A stretch of 64,000 nt of DNA from Microglena sp. YARC. Taxonomy: Eukaryota > Chlorophyta > Chlorophyceae > Chlamydomonadales > Chlamydomonadaceae. The stretch spans positions 80,595,137 to 80,659,136 of the forward strand of contig CM039462.1 of the NCBI GenBank assembly GCA_022414725.1. Reading direction: 5' to 3'. The notes below the pieces were generated by a model. It was not told the origin of the DNA. It was given only the letters and a program-made list of their open reading frames with translations, and made no database searches. This document shows positions 19,790-30,789 of this stretch, in pieces; the first letter of the stretch is position 1; every line of letters starts with the position of its first letter. The position numbers and the translations under genes are program-made.

Positions 19790-20017
19790 TGTTAATGTAA
19801 GATTGTTACAACGGCATAGGCTCGATAGAGGAGAAGATGCTATTAAGCGCAACAGGCGCAATCATATAGAATAGAGATGTGTACTGCAGGGTACTGCAGT
19901 CACGTGCAGGCCACAGCTATCTTGTGGCCTGGCGGCAGGCAACGCGGTACCAGGAGGGAAAGGTACCGGTGTGCATTATGCCAACTCAGAGACTGATATA
20001 TAAATCAGTCAATAACA
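19790..20017 (-). repeat. 3' LTR of the C2 element (228 bp)
   Basis: Termini TGTTA ... TAACA. Near one end is the palindrome ACTGAT-ATATAA-ATCAGT, which can form a hairpin and contains a TATA-like core. The 3' LTR is the left one because gag lies on the minus strand. Confidence 0.88.
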
Positions 20018-20025
20018 TCCCCCCC
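20018..20025 (-). promoter_or_regulatory. Polypurine tract of the C2 element
   Basis: The minus strand reads GGGGGGGA directly before the LTR end, in the position of the plus-strand primer. Confidence 0.6.
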
Positions 20026-20645
20026 AATTCAAGGTATTCTTGAGCTCAAGAATTCCTGGAATTAACTGAGGGGCATAAGAAAATTAAAATATAAAAGCTT
20101 GGGAGACTTTGGGAATTTCTAGTAGCTGAAAGGGAGAAATCACTTTAGCAGGGGTCTTCAAAGAAATGTCAGTCTTCTGGGGTAGCTGGTTAGGGAAGGA
20201 ACACTGCAGGTAGGCTGCAGGCTAAGTAGCAGAGGGGCTGCTGAGAAGTTGCAAGGAAACTGCAGGTAGGCTGCAGGCTAAAGCAGATAGGCTGCTATGG
20301 GGCTGGACTAAATACTGCAAAGGGCTGCAGATAGGCTGCAGGCTAGGTAGCAGGGAGACTTCTGGGAAGCTTGTTAAGGAAAGTACAGGCTTGGTTAAGG
20401 CTTGTGAAGATATCCTTGGTTACGAGAAGTTGCAAGATTCGAGACTAGATGATTTGTCTTTAGACAGGATGTCTGGACTAGTCCCCCCATAATTTGGGTG
20501 AGCTACATTAGGTTGATCCTAAATGAAAGCACAGACATCATGAAGAGACTGGAATAATCCTAAATTTAGAAGGGGGGGTGACCTGTGGAAGTACATGGGG
20601 CAGTACAGTAGGCAGGTAATATAATAAATTATAGAGTGTTCAAGT
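20026..20645 (-). other. C2 internal 3' region with CTGCAGG repeats
   Basis: No convincing ORF. Around 20205-20360 there are several imperfect copies of GGTAGGCTGCAGGCTAA. Probably the 3' untranslated region of C2. Confidence 0.5.
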
Positions 20646-21068
20646 CTAATCCAACGGATGAAGAGCAATGTTTGTAACTGAGTTAAGTGCCTGGCTTGCT
20701 GGGAAGCCATCAAGGTCAAGTTGCTGGCAGATCTGGGCAAAGAACTGGTCAAATAACTTGGGGGCCAGGCTGGGGGGGGTAAGGATGTTGATAAAGGTGA
20801 AGTCCATGGGGCTCCAGTTCATGCTAAGGTGGTTGACACACAGCACTTTTCCTCCAGGATGGGCACAGCTCCTGGGGTCCATGATCATCTTTGGTCTTAA
20901 TGAGAGTGTGTGAGCATGTGCATTGACCATGGCAGCTTGAAGGCAAATGGCCCACTGCAGAGTGGGTCTGGCTGTGGTAGAAACAGTGGGGTAGGCTTGC
21001 ACCATTTGCTGGAGTCTGCTATTGTGCTTGATGATGGGGCTATAGGCATCAGATGGCACCTTGTGCAT
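20646..21068 (-). CDS. Unknown 140-codon ORF in the C2 element
   Basis: The open frame contains LQQMVQAYPTVSTTARPTL, then QAAMVNAHAHTLSLRPKM and LFDQFFAQICQQLDLDGFP. I do not recognise a domain. It lies after the LINE tail and before the LTR, so it could be the end of the same protein as the acidic ORF upstream. The composition looks coding (few low-complexity tracts), but no second copy is in the window to test it. Confidence 0.35.
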   Translation of the reverse strand: MHKVPSDAYSPIIKHNSRLQQMVQAYPTVSTTARPTLQWAICLQAAMVNAHAHTLSLRPKMIMDPRSCAHPGGKVLCVNHLSMNWSPMDFTFINILTPPSLAPKLFDQFFAQICQQLDLDGFPASQALNSVTNIALHPLD

Positions 21069-21073
21069 TGACC

Positions 21074-21735
21074 TTTACATTACATTACATTACATGTTAA
21101 AGTCTACTTGACACCGCGAGGGTGTATGAGACTCTGTGCTTTAAACAAAAAGAAAAAGCACCCACAAAGCAAAAAACCCCATTACATCAGGGGTGTGTCG
21201 AGGACAAACAAACCAAACTCCCAACCACCGTTTTGGTGGCGTAGGTATTAAACCCCTTAGAGCAGGACCCAGATCTCAACCACTTACAGTGGCGGAGGTA
21301 AGAAGCTAATAAATGAGAAGTCTCAAGAAGAAAAAAAAGGGATAATAAATTACGGTGCCACTAAGCAGTCCAGGGCTTCCTGTCTTGCTCTTCTACAAGT
21401 AGAAAGATAGTCGGCTAGGTTGCTCCAAAAAGACTTAGTGCCATTTCCATTCATAAAGGTTCTGAATGTGGAATCGCAGAATTCCACATTCCATACGGTT
21501 AAGTCGGTATCCTCATGGACATGCCTATAAATATCTGTAAACAGATTCTGGTAGCGGAGGCGAATATCATTATAAAAAGGGCACTCAAACATATGGATTT
21601 CATCCTCAGTTTTTTGGAACCCACACATTTGACAGTGTCTCATTGAGCGAGGGATGTGTGCTCTATCCACCACCCTCATTCTTTCTGTGTTCAGCCAAAA
21701 CCTGTGTGGGAACACAGCCAAAACCTGTGTGGGAA
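21074..21735 (-). mobile_element. 5'-truncated LINE tail inside the C2 element
   Basis: On the minus strand the last 124 codons of an ORF (to 21350) carry HRFWLNTERMRVVDRAH, then CQMCGF ... EDEIHMFECPFYNDIRLRY. This is a Cys-His zinc segment common at the C-terminus of LINE reverse transcriptases. A 3' untranslated region follows and ends in TTACA pentamers (TGTAA on the element strand, 21074-21095), a typical LINE tail. A 22-base direct repeat at the 5' junction (around 21700-21740) may come from the insertion. I could not find a clean target duplication. Confidence 0.65.
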
Positions 21736-22942
21736 CGGTTCTTTTTCAGAAGTCAGCAGGGTAGGGAACCTGCTGGTGAAGGCTGTGATGAGTTGGGGTA
21801 GTGGAGGCCTTGGCTTGATTTTGAAAGCTGGTGAAGCAGGCCTGCTGTTCAGGTGGTGTAAGGTGCATCCAAATCGTGTGAGGCTAAGCCTGGAGTTGTT
21901 GGAGAAGTGGATGTGGTTGACATTCTGGTTAACTTCTCCCAGTGGTAGTCCAATGTCTGGTGACCTGTTGCTCAGTATCCACTGGTCCCAGGTAGTTGCT
22001 ATGTCCAGATCAGATGGCTTGATTGGTCCGTCCCCATCTATGGGGACATCATATTCTTCATAGTTGGTCCTGATCTGATCACTGAGGAGTTCCATCTCTG
22101 CTCTGGCTTGTTGTAGGGTTAGGTTGTCCAGCTGTTGTGGGAGAGATGGAGTGGTGTCTGGAGGGTCATCTACTCCTAGTCCAGGGTCATCCTGCCGTTT
22201 GTGAACCTCCTGGTGGATGAGCTCTGGCATGTCATCACTGTCAGTACCACTATCAGATTCTTCAAAGTTTCCTGCAGTGGAAGGGGAATGGTACTGGCAG
22301 AAAGGAGGGGGATGGTCCTGGAGGTCTTGGTCTGCCTCCACATGAGTGGGTGGGTACTGCCCTGTCTCAAAGTCAGTGTGGGGTGCAGATGGGGCAGAGT
22401 TAGAGGGGGAGTCCTGGAGGTCTTGGTCTGCCTCCACATGAGTGGGTGGGTACTGCCCTATCTCAAAAGCAGTGTATGTGGGGTGCAGATGTTGCAGAGG
22501 TAGGGGGGGGATCCTGGAGGTCTTGGTCTGCCTCCACATGAGTGGGTGGGTACTGCCCTGTCTCAAAGTCAGTGTGGGGTGCAGATGGAGCAGAAGTAGA
22601 GGGGGAGTCCTGGCAGTCTTGATCAGCTCTACTGGGGGAGGTCTCATGAGTGGGTGGGTACTGACCTGTCTCAGAGCCAGTGTGAGTTGCTTGATGGAGT
22701 CTTGGTAACCATCATGATGTAGGCAATGGGAGGACCCACAGGGATAGAGGGATTTCTGGTAGTGACTGGTGAAGTTTGGGTGAGGTAGAGTCCATGCCTT
22801 TTGGGGCATGAGAGGAGCAGTTTGGTACCAGATGGTCTTGGGATGGAGAGGATGGCTTGGGTATTGGACAGGTGGACTTGGAGGTCTGGACACAGGCTGG
22901 TGGCTGCATTAATGCTAATGATGTTGGGCATGTTGCAGTCAG
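21736..22942 (-). pseudogene. C2 protease end and acidic Ser/Pro repeat ORF
   Basis: Directly left of the inserted C1 derivative the minus-strand frame resumes the protease with CNMPNIISINAATSLCPDL, the copia segment that usually reads V-L-Y-x-P-x-L-x-x-N-L-L-S. The product then becomes a chain of 32-residue repeats (ETGQYPPTHVEADQDLQD core, 22310-22640) and an acidic region (ESDSGTDSDDMPELIHQEV). It ends with RLSLTRFGCTLHHLNSRP near the LINE junction. Frames change twice within the repeats. I recognise no integrase motifs here; the role of the acidic part is unknown. Confidence 0.5.
22310..22640. repeat. 96-bp minisatellite within the C2 ORF
   Basis: Three to four units starting with TCCTGGAGGTCTTGGTCTGC (near 22315, 22411, 22513 and, partially, 22607). 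The period is a multiple of three and encodes the 32-residue repeat on the minus strand. Confidence 0.85.
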
Positions 22943-23278
22943 TATCAGCTTGGATAACACTCCGGAGAGTGGACAAAGTGTGGGCAGACACGCCAATCTA
23001 TAAATGCGGAGACGAGAGTAACTTTACAAGCACAGGAGACCCATTAAGGGGCACCAGTGGAGGAAGGAGCGGCAGCCTGTACCATGATAAGGGTACAGGC
23101 TATACAGGTGACTCAGCCAACAGGAAGCTGTCACTGAGTCAAGAAGGATGACACAGCCTACGGGAAGCTGTCACTACGGGAAGCTGGCACAGTACTGCCA
23201 GAGCCAATAGTTCTAAGGAAGTTCCAAAGGAGTCACCAAGACATAAAACAAGTGAGAGCACCGTTATTCATGCTGATA
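22943..23278 (-). repeat. 3' LTR of the C1 derivative
   Basis: 336 bp, preceded on the minus strand by AGGTGGAG (polypurine tract, 23279-23286), as in C1 copy 2. It keeps the CTGAGTCA half-site and the GGGAAGCT repeats. Confidence 0.9.
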
Positions 23279-23286
23279 CTCCACCT

Positions 23287-24762
23287 ATGACGCAGGTGAC
23301 ATACAATACTAGTACTCCACCTATGGCACTGGGGACATAGAACCATAAACTGGTAGCAAACAAAAAATTAGTAAGGAACGGCTGAAAAACAGGAAACCAG
23401 AAGAAAGCCTCGTCTAAAATAAAAGGATGAGAAAGGATGAACCAAAAACCACTGTAGTACTCCGAAAATGTAGCAGCAAAAAACTTGGGTCATACCGAGC
23501 TGAGCTGAGACCAAAATGGAAATGTAATGTAACCATCCATGGTAAGCGCAAAAATAATATTCATCCAGAATAGTAGGCACCAAACCAGAGCATCACAGGG
23601 AGGCCAAACAGAAATCAATCCTAATACCAAAGGAAGGGGAACAACGGTGACTGAAAGAACCGAGAACTTAACCTAAAGAGAAGACTGAAAAAATCGTATA
23701 TCAAAGTTGGGGAACAACGGTATAGAAAACCCGATCCGGGAATAGGAACCTAACGCCAATCAAAGATAACCAAAGAGACGGATTAAAATATCGTGTGAGA
23801 GCAGCACACGAGAGAATCAAAGCCTAAAGGACGCAGACAAGAGGACACTAAAGACTACGATGGAAAAATAAAGTCGATGGAAAAATCCACTACCTTAAAA
23901 AACTATTCTTAGCATAGAATTCATGACTAGGTGGGATGAAAAAACCATGATGAACTGGTTTCTTACTCAAAGATGGAAGTAAGAAGATTTATGAAAGTTA
24001 ATTATCATAAACCCCAGCTACGACACTAACTAAAAACATTCTAGGAGGTGGGTATCGCACCGCAAAGAACTTGCACACTCAAGACAAACCAAGCACCCAA
24101 CCACAAGCAAACCAAACCTGCAGCAACTGAAAATCCAAAAGATGCGAAGATAAATTTCAAGAAACTTGTAACCAACAAAGGAAACACAGTTCAATGAACA
24201 ATAGGAGTTTTGACGTACAAACACAGTACAGAAAACCTATTGTTCACTTGAAAAAATAGGAAACGCAGAAAAATGGACTTAAACAATTTACTGCAAAGGA
24301 TGGACTAAAAGGGCGTTTGAAATACACTCGGAAAACAAGAAAGAGGTGAGCGGCGGTACATCTGCAAGTACAACTGCAAGATTACCCAGCCCACCAATTC
24401 ACAGTAAAATCCGAAGGGAAACAACTACTACACTCCACAAAAAGTTATAATCACGTGAGGGGCTGGTGATTTAAAAACAGTGTGGAGTAAAAAGAAATAG
24501 CTAATCTATGATGAGCTCCACCGAATTGAACCATCTGCCTATGGAACTAAGAGTCAGAAACCATCAAGACGCTATAACGGTGGTCTGAATTAATCACCAC
24601 CTTCCACCAAAACCAAGAAAGACAGCTGAAAGGAAGCTGCCTAAACAAAGCGTCGTAACGCTCCACCAATCTAGACTACCCTATAAGACAGTCTAGGCGG
24701 TGCTGAGGAATAGGCACCCACACATAGGGCCATGTTAACCTACGTATGAGAACCAGCAGCAC
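23287..24762 (-). other. A-rich interior of the C1 derivative
   Basis: No ORF with recognisable content. Short blocks (around 23700-23770) match the 3' untranslated region of C1 copy 2; the remainder is unmatched in this window. Confidence 0.5.
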
Positions 24763-25131
24763 CTAAAACAATGAATCCTGGGTTGACTGTAACACCCCAG
24801 CCATACGCAGTATCAAGCTAGACCAGTGTTCAAGATCATCACTTACACGTTCGGTAACGGCTACATCATCACATGGGCTTGACCCGAATAATCCACCAGG
24901 GATGACAGGAAGCGAAGGAATTATCGACACCTGCGAGCCATCCGAGGTGGTCGGAGGTTGGCGACTATTAGGCAATGGACCTGATCCAGGTACCACTATG
25001 ATCGAAGGCTGTCTAAATCCTAAAGCTTCACCGATAAAACGTGGCACAGAGGAGGGCCTGGCGACCCCCTGAGATTCGGCTAAATTATAGTTTGGATATA
25101 CAACTCCCACCCGCCCTAAAACTTCACACAC
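24763..25131 (-). pseudogene. C1 derivative: pol linker fragment
   Basis: The fragment contains LAESQGVARPSS and DDVAVTERVSDDLEHW, which align with the integrase-RT linker of C1 copy 2 (8166-8400). It is broken on both sides. Confidence 0.6.
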
Positions 25132-25349
25132 AATACAGCAAGATCAGGCCCTGGTCTAGAATGCAACAAGGATACATCCCAGCCAGGCCAGCCAACAACA
25201 ATTGGGGTTGTTAAAGGGCGTAGGGAATTACCGGCGCCACGTAACATATCACCGTTTGATGACAGGAGGGATGCAAGCGGGCACGGGGACCCATACTAAT
25301 GGGAGAAACCAGAAAGACAGTTTAGACTAACTGGAGATAGAGAGTACAT

Positions 25350-25800
25350 CACTACTCACTACTAACTGGCGCAACATCGGAACCCAAATATAATAAACCT
25401 TACTCACCAGGGAATACCCAACCAGTCTACCAAATAATGCCTTTTTAACTAGCTTGTTGCGTGACTTCCCAATACTAAGGTGACATAGCAAGGGCAACCA
25501 AACAAACGCAACAACGACACATCAGGTGCAACCCCAAAGAAAAGCTCCAAAGGAGTCTTGTCTCCCTAGATGAACAGCCGATTGCGAAGATAACACACTA
25601 GCACCATGCTGAGCAGTGTCATCATCAACAACTCATGACTGCCCCAACTAATCGAGATCAACCGTGCCTCTATACCACTTAACTAAAAATTCCGAAGCCC
25701 TATCAGAACTCAAACACTTGAACCCAAACTCACGTAGCTAAGGCATACACCTAAGGGGGGAACCAGGGGCACGGGAAGACAAAGTAGCAACCTCTGTCGA
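25350..25800 (-). pseudogene. C1 derivative: integrase C-terminal remnant
   Basis: The nucleotide sequence follows C1 copy 2 at 8650-9130 (ACTGGCGCAAC, ACCAGTCTACC and CAACGACACATCAGG blocks) with many small changes and deletions. No frame longer than a few tens of codons remains. Confidence 0.65.
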
Positions 25801-26570
25801 ACCACGGAACGCACCCAGGGGTCACAAGGAGCCTAAGAGAGAAAAATGTCCACCAAGATATCATGCCAAAGATCCTCCACGGCCGCTGGACTAGGGCCAG
25901 GACGGCGTCCACTTCGGCCTTTAGCATGGGCGAAGTCCGGCGCTGCGAGACCTGGGATCACAGAAGGTGGGGAAGCGTTAGGGCGAAGTCGAGATTTGAG
26001 GTATGGGAAAAAGGAGACGAGGATGAAAGTGCAGCAAGTCGCACCTGGTGCAGAAAATCGCAAATCGCAAGGGCAGAATTCGAAAATGTATCGCTAGGAT
26101 GCGAAGAACAGAGCCGAGGCATGTAAAGGTCCTAATATCCCGCCGTCGATGATCAGTCAATCCCAAGTCCTCCCCTCTATCGCTCGACTCACCCGGTTGG
26201 GGGGTAGAGGGAGCAGCACCCGTAGTGGTGCTGACCATACCCCCCTGCTTCCTACCACCTCCAGAATCTCCAGGTCCAGACGCGTAGGTCGTCCTCCTCT
26301 GGCGAACCCTACGGCAGTGCCGGCGATCCGCCAGCTTGATCGAAAAAATTCTCCAGAGGGTAGCACAGAGCCACTAGAGCGCAAGCTCATGCCAGTAGCC
26401 GACCGTCGGCTGGGCAGAGCAAAGGGGGCAAAGACGACGTAGACATCAGCAGGGAGCTTGGTCGGCTTGGCAACCTCCGGTATGCAGGCAGAGCCTCAAA
26501 CACCGGAGATATGATAGCGACGTCAAGGACGCGAGCAGACGAAGACAGGGTATCTCCACCGATGTCCAGG

Positions 26571-26897
26571 CTAGTCGCCGACTTGAGTCTGCACGTCACA
26601 GTCATCTACGACAGACGGGAGGAGGCGACAGACGGCAGGGGAGGAAAAGGAAGAGAAGATTGGAGGATTGACTGGGGGGGGTGGCTTCCACGATGGCGGA
26701 AGGACTCTCATGACCGTTAGCAGAGGCCGCTGGCGCACAAACATATAGCCAATCATCAAGAGGAGCCGGTCCTCCGTTGGAAGGACTCGGTCGCAGCCAT
26801 CGCTGAGAATGATACTGCGCATCCCGCGCGTCCAGGAAAGACCATCCATGTCATGGAGTTTCTCAAAATTAGCGGGAGGTCCTCGCGGAAGTTGCAT
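26571..26897 (-). pseudogene. C1 derivative: gag N-terminal remnant
   Basis: It begins MQLPRGPPANFEK with the ATG at 26895-26897, the conserved C1 gag start, and then loses frame within about 50 codons. The upstream spacing to the primer site (26922-26934) is as in C1 copy 2. Confidence 0.75.
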
Positions 26898-26934
26898 CGT
26901 AAAGCAGTGGTAGTAAATGAAGGACCGTATAACC

Positions 26935-27270
26935 TATCAGCTTGGATAACACTCCGGAGAGTGGACAAAGTGTGGGCAGACACGCCAATCTATAAATGCG
27001 GAGACGAGAGTAACTTTACAAGCACAGGAGACCCATTAAGGGGCACCAGTGGAGGAAGGAGCGGCAGCCTGTACCCTGATAAGGGTACAGGCTATACAGG
27101 TGACTCAGCCAACAGGAAGCTGTCACTGAGTCAAGAAGGATGACACAGCCTACGGGAAGCTGTCACTACGGGAAGCTGGCACAGTACTGCCAGAGCCGAT
27201 AGTTCTAAGGAAGTTCCAAAGGAGTCACCAAGACATAAAACAAGTGAGAGCACCGCTATTCATGCTGATA
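26935..27270 (-). repeat. 5' LTR of the C1 derivative
   Basis: 336 bp, almost identical to 22943-23278. The minus strand continues into GGTTATACGGTCC, the primer site. Confidence 0.9.
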
Positions 27271-27275
27271 GTCAG

Positions 27276-28742
27276 CAAGGAGTACTTTGTTCAGGATGAT
27301 CAGAGTTTTGCCATGGCCCTGGATCCTGGCCTTCCCTATCTGCTTGCAGAAGATAGGTGGAGAGTCTTGATCTGCCAGCTGCAGCCTAATAGGCTGTGGG
27401 AGGTCCTGAATGTCATGCAGATGGGAGATGTTACTGGTTGCATGAGAGTGTGCTGCAGTATCTATGATCCATTCTGTCTGCAGTGCTGCCTGGAAAACTT
27501 CTCCATCATCTTCTATAGTGCATTCATCATCAGCACTTATTTGTCCAAAGAATGCTGTATTAGCCAGGGGGTCAGGTGGCAAGGCAAATGAAACAGACTT
27601 GCCTCTGGTTGGTGTAGCAAACCTCATGGGCTGGAGGTTGTCTTCATCCAGTGCCAGGGACAGGAAGTTGTGTTCCTCACCCTCACTGTCAGAGTTGGAG
27701 GTGGAGGTGGACTGATCACCATCAGCAACGTGGGCATGGCGTCCCCTGCTTGGGTATCTTCTGAGACGTTGTCTCCTGTCACTGGTCTTCTTAGGAGTCT
27801 TCTTGTCGTCAGAGTCCTTGGCATCTCCTGATCTCTGCTTGGGAGGTGACTTAGATCCGTGGTCAGCTTCATCTGAGTCAGCTGGCTTGAGGGCCAGGTC
27901 AGTGTCCTCACTGGTGCAGTCTCTGGAGCTATGGCCTATTCCCCCACAGTTCCAGCAGATCATCTTCTTAGGAGATAGTCCTGTCTCTGAATGGGAGGTG
28001 CTTGCTGTTGAATGGCTTCCTGGCTCTGTATGCTGCAGCTGCCATTTCAGCCTCTTCGGGAGATGGTGCAGGGTCAACTTGCTTCACTAAGCACCAGTTG
28101 AAGATGGCACTTTGGATGGAGCATAGCAAAAGTGGTGATTGCTGTGGGGTTGAATTGATTGATATACCCATCATACTCAGGGCGGGAGTTCAGTCCCTTG
28201 ACAATAAGGTTGAGAAAGGTGCTGGTAGAAACGATGTGGAGGCCTTGGATCTTGGGAATCTGGGAATACATATCAGCTGCCCTAGAGAGGTATGTCTGCA
28301 GGGATTCAGTGGAAGTCATACGTATTCCAAGTATGGCAGTCAGGGTGGTATGCTCTAGCCTGCTGCCTTCCTCAGAGTACAAGGAGTCCAGGAACCTGAA
28401 AGCTCTAGTGGCCATATCTGTGTTAGCATGAATGGCCTGCTGGATCGCATCTGACACATGATCTATGATGATCTTGAAGGCCTTGTTGTTCTTCCAGGTG
28501 GAGATCCTGGTGGGGACACCACGAGCCGGAACAGCTGGATCAGCACCCGCAACAACAGGGTAAGTAATGTCATCAGCAGGGTAACCATCAGAGTCAGCAG
28601 GCTCGCCAGCGACCACCGCCTGTCTGCAGTCGAACGCAATGGCAATGGTGTCCCTATCGGACTTGAGGGCGAGGATTATATTTTGCGTGGCGCAGCGCCA
28701 GTTGTAGAGGTTGTTACCAGTGAATATACGGGTTGGTTGCAT
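27276..28742 (-). pseudogene. C2 gag and protease start
   Basis: The ATG at 28740-28742 opens a copia gag (FTGNNLYNWRCATQNIILAL, then YLSRAADMYSQIPKIQ). One or two indels near 28080 and 27970 separate it from the zinc knuckle CWNCGGIGHSSRDC (C-x2-C-x4-H-x4-C). A charged Ser/Lys/Asp linker follows, then the aspartic protease WIIDTAAHSHATSN with DTA in place of the more common DSG. The frame ends at the insertion (27270) after ILNKVLLAD and resumes at 22942. Confidence 0.8.
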
Positions 28743-29239
28743 GGTGAGGTCTTCTGTGTGGGAGTCTTGGCGTTGTAGGTCGGAGTGTTGGGATAGGGGG
28801 AGTTACGAGGGCGGGGCAGGGGAAGGGGGGATGGATTGTGTGTGGGAATCGGCAATCCAAAGGGATCCAGCGGATTACCGGGGGTTGAACTTTGCCAAGC
28901 GGCAATGTTCGACGACAGGAGCTTCTCTTAAGCTGGGGTCGTAGACAAATTGATCGTCTGAGATAAATACAGCACTGTGTGGGCGGGTCTCGGTGAGGGC
29001 GTCGTCCTATACTCACTTCATAGATTTCGGTGACTTGTGGTCGCTCTTGCTTGCTCCAGTCGTAGGACGCAGTGGCAGATCCAAGGATTCTTGGTTGGAA
29101 GCGGCAGGCGGAGCAGCGGGAAGTAGGATCCGCACAGGGAGTCCAGGTGCTTAGTTAAAACTCGGGCCTTCGACAAGTCAGAGGGGAACTGATTCCGAAC
29201 GCGGAAAGCAGCGGCTGTTCTTCGTTAGCGTCTAAAGAT
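28743..29239 (-). other. C2 leader between primer site and gag
   Basis: About 500 bp, no long ORF. GC-rich with scattered GGATC and CCGC blocks; it presumably holds the packaging signal. Confidence 0.4.
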
Positions 29240-29252
29240 GGCGCACATAACC
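29240..29252 (-). promoter_or_regulatory. Primer-binding site of the C2 element
   Basis: After the LTR the minus strand reads GGTTATGTGCGCC. It shares GGTTATG with the complement of the initiator tRNA-Met anticodon loop, as in Drosophila copia, and has no tRNA 3'-CCA complement. Confidence 0.55.
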
Positions 29253-29487
29253 TGTTAATGTAAGATTGTTACAACGGCGGCATAGGCTCGATAGAGGAGA
29301 AGATGCTATTAAGCGCAACAGGCGCAATCATATAGAATAGAGATGTGTACTGCAGGGTACTGCAGTCACGTGTAGGCCATAGCTAGCCTGTGGCCTGGCG
29401 GCAGGCAACGCGGTACCAGGAGGGAAAGGTACAGGTGTATGTGCATTATGCCGACTCAGAGGCTGATATATAAATCAGTCAATAACA
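29253..29487 (-). repeat. 5' LTR of the C2 element (235 bp)
   Basis: TGTTA ... TAACA termini, followed by the target duplicate TCGCC (29488-29492). It differs from the left LTR by about eight substitutions and two short indels. Confidence 0.88.
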
Positions 29488-29504
29488 TCGCCTTGGCCAG
29501 ATTC

Positions 29505-29570
29505 AAGGAAATAGTAGGGTGCCCTGGCGGGTCCCCTGGAGGTCGGCCCCGGGGGTGGGGTATGGTTCAC
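29505..29570 (-). repeat. Fragment of dispersed repeat R (GC-rich end)
   Basis: Matches the GC-rich end of R (the CCCCTGGAGGTCGGCCCCGG block) as at 53625-53665. It is in the same orientation as the fragment at 30186-30735, so both may be one decayed copy. Confidence 0.6.
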
Positions 29571-29856
29571 GATGTCTTCTGGGTTTGTAGTTCAGTTGTC
29601 TATGATTGTTAAATTTGTTGTTGACTGTTGAAAAATATTACGAAGTTGTCCACGTGGGTATGCCAAGGTGAAACGACGTGCAGCGAGATACATTTGCAAA
29701 TTGCAATTGCCAACAACTTGATCGTTTGGAATATTTAACGTAGATTGTCATGATATGTTTTATGTCTAGGCTTGGCATCCAATGGTATGCTTTTACTTGC
29801 AGAACTTGGAGAACTGTGAGAGAGCCGACATGTATATGTCATTTATTGTAGCAGGT
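29571..29856. other. Unassigned sequence
   Basis: AT-rich, with no ORF or repeat that I can place. Confidence 0.3.
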
Positions 29857-29864
29857 GTGTGAAT

Positions 29865-30052
29865 CAGGGTAATTCAAAGCGCGCGCTTTTGAGCGCTGAC
29901 TTTTTGACCCCCTCTGCGCTTTAAGCGCAGTTTTTTGCAACTCCCTGTGGGCGCAGCAAGCAGTTTTTGCGCTTTTTGCACTACAAAGCGCAGTTTTTTT
30001 CCCCATCAAGTGCGCTAAAGCGCTGGCCAATTTGGCAATTTGAAGTACCCTG
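29865..30052. mobile_element. hAT-type MITE M, copy 1 (188 bp)
   Basis: Ends CAGGGTAATTC and GAAGTACCCTG, with perfect 8-bp duplications GTGTGAAT at 29857-29864 and 30053-30060. The interior has several AGCGC and GCGCT blocks (potential hairpins) and no ORF. A second complete copy is at 51921-52115 and a truncated one ends at 32741. Confidence 0.92.
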
Positions 30053-30185
30053 GTGTGAATGCAGTTGAGGCGGATGCCTTATTGCCTTCTTTCTTGGGCT
30101 GTTTCTGATGGATGTGGAACATGGTTTCCGTGTGTCTAACTGACTTCGATGAGAGCTTGTTACCGGTAGTCAGCTGTTGTGTTGG

Positions 30186-30735
30186 ACATGCTCCAGGTCC
30201 CTAGATTGAGTCCAAGGCAGGAGGGAAACGACAGATGAAAATACCGCGTCTACAGTCCGCAACCCTGAGATCCGTACGCGAAGAAGTGCTCTCCGTGGCA
30301 AGCTTTCGACAGCAGGTTGGGTCCCAAAGTGCACCATTTTGCCGCAGGTACAGTAACTCCCAAGGAAGTTGAGAAGCGAAGTTGCTCTTCGACCATTGGA
30401 GTTGCTTTGCGGATATTGAACTTGCTTTCAGATTATCCAAACTGCTTTGCGACTATTGGACGTGCGAGGCTTTGCATGTACTGGTGTCGCGACTATTCAA
30501 CTTGCTTTGCGACTTTGGAAATCCGCAGCCCTGAGATCCGTACGCGAATAAGTGCCATCAGAGAAATTATAATAACACGGGTCGATTCCCATGCGAAAGA
30601 AGTCAGTTGAACCGGCTGATTTGACCGGCGTTCTTGGGAAATTTGAGAAACAGCACCATTTCGCGGAAGTATCGCTTAGGTCTGTCCCCCTTTAGGGGGC
30701 CGACCAACCCCTTTAGGGGGCCGACCAACTGAACA
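30186..30735 (-). repeat. Decayed copy of dispersed repeat R with an internal array
   Basis: The first part (to about 30297) and the last part (from about 30522) match R. Between them is a stretch of imperfect repeats of TGCTTTGCGACTATTG, flanked by a duplicated CCTGAGATCCGTACGCGAA. The end has GGGGGCCGACCAAC twice. Confidence 0.6.
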
Positions 30736-30789
30736 AAAAGAGGTCTCGCGAGTTCGCGACATAAAACCAGATCCTTGCCTTGTCACACC

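Larger units (their letters stand above)
22943..27270 (-). mobile_element. Deleted C1 derivative (4328 bp) nested in the C2 protease
   Basis: Two 336-bp LTRs (22943-23278 and 26935-27270) with perfect TATCAGC/GCTGATA termini differ at about three bases. The target duplication GTCAG is at 22938-22942 and 27271-27275. The internal part keeps the primer site, the gag start and the polypurine tract. Gag and pol are reduced to fragments (26571-26897, 25350-25800, 24763-25131) and much of the rest is A-rich unmatched sequence. Near-identical LTRs around a dead interior show movement by proteins supplied in trans. Confidence 0.92.
19790..29487 (-). mobile_element. Ty1/copia-type element, family C2 (gag and protease, no RT found)
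   Basis: LTRs of 228 bp (19790-20017) and 235 bp (29253-29487) run TGTTA to TAACA. The target duplication TCGCC is at 19785-19789 and 29488-29492. On the minus strand come a primer site, a leader, a copia gag with zinc knuckle, and a protease that is interrupted at 27270 by a C1 derivative and resumes at 22942. After the protease I find an acidic repeat-containing ORF, a LINE tail and an unknown ORF, but no integrase, RT or RNase H. It looks like a non-autonomous gag-carrying element. The LTRs differ at about eight bases plus small indels, so it is older than C1 copy 2. Confidence 0.85.
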
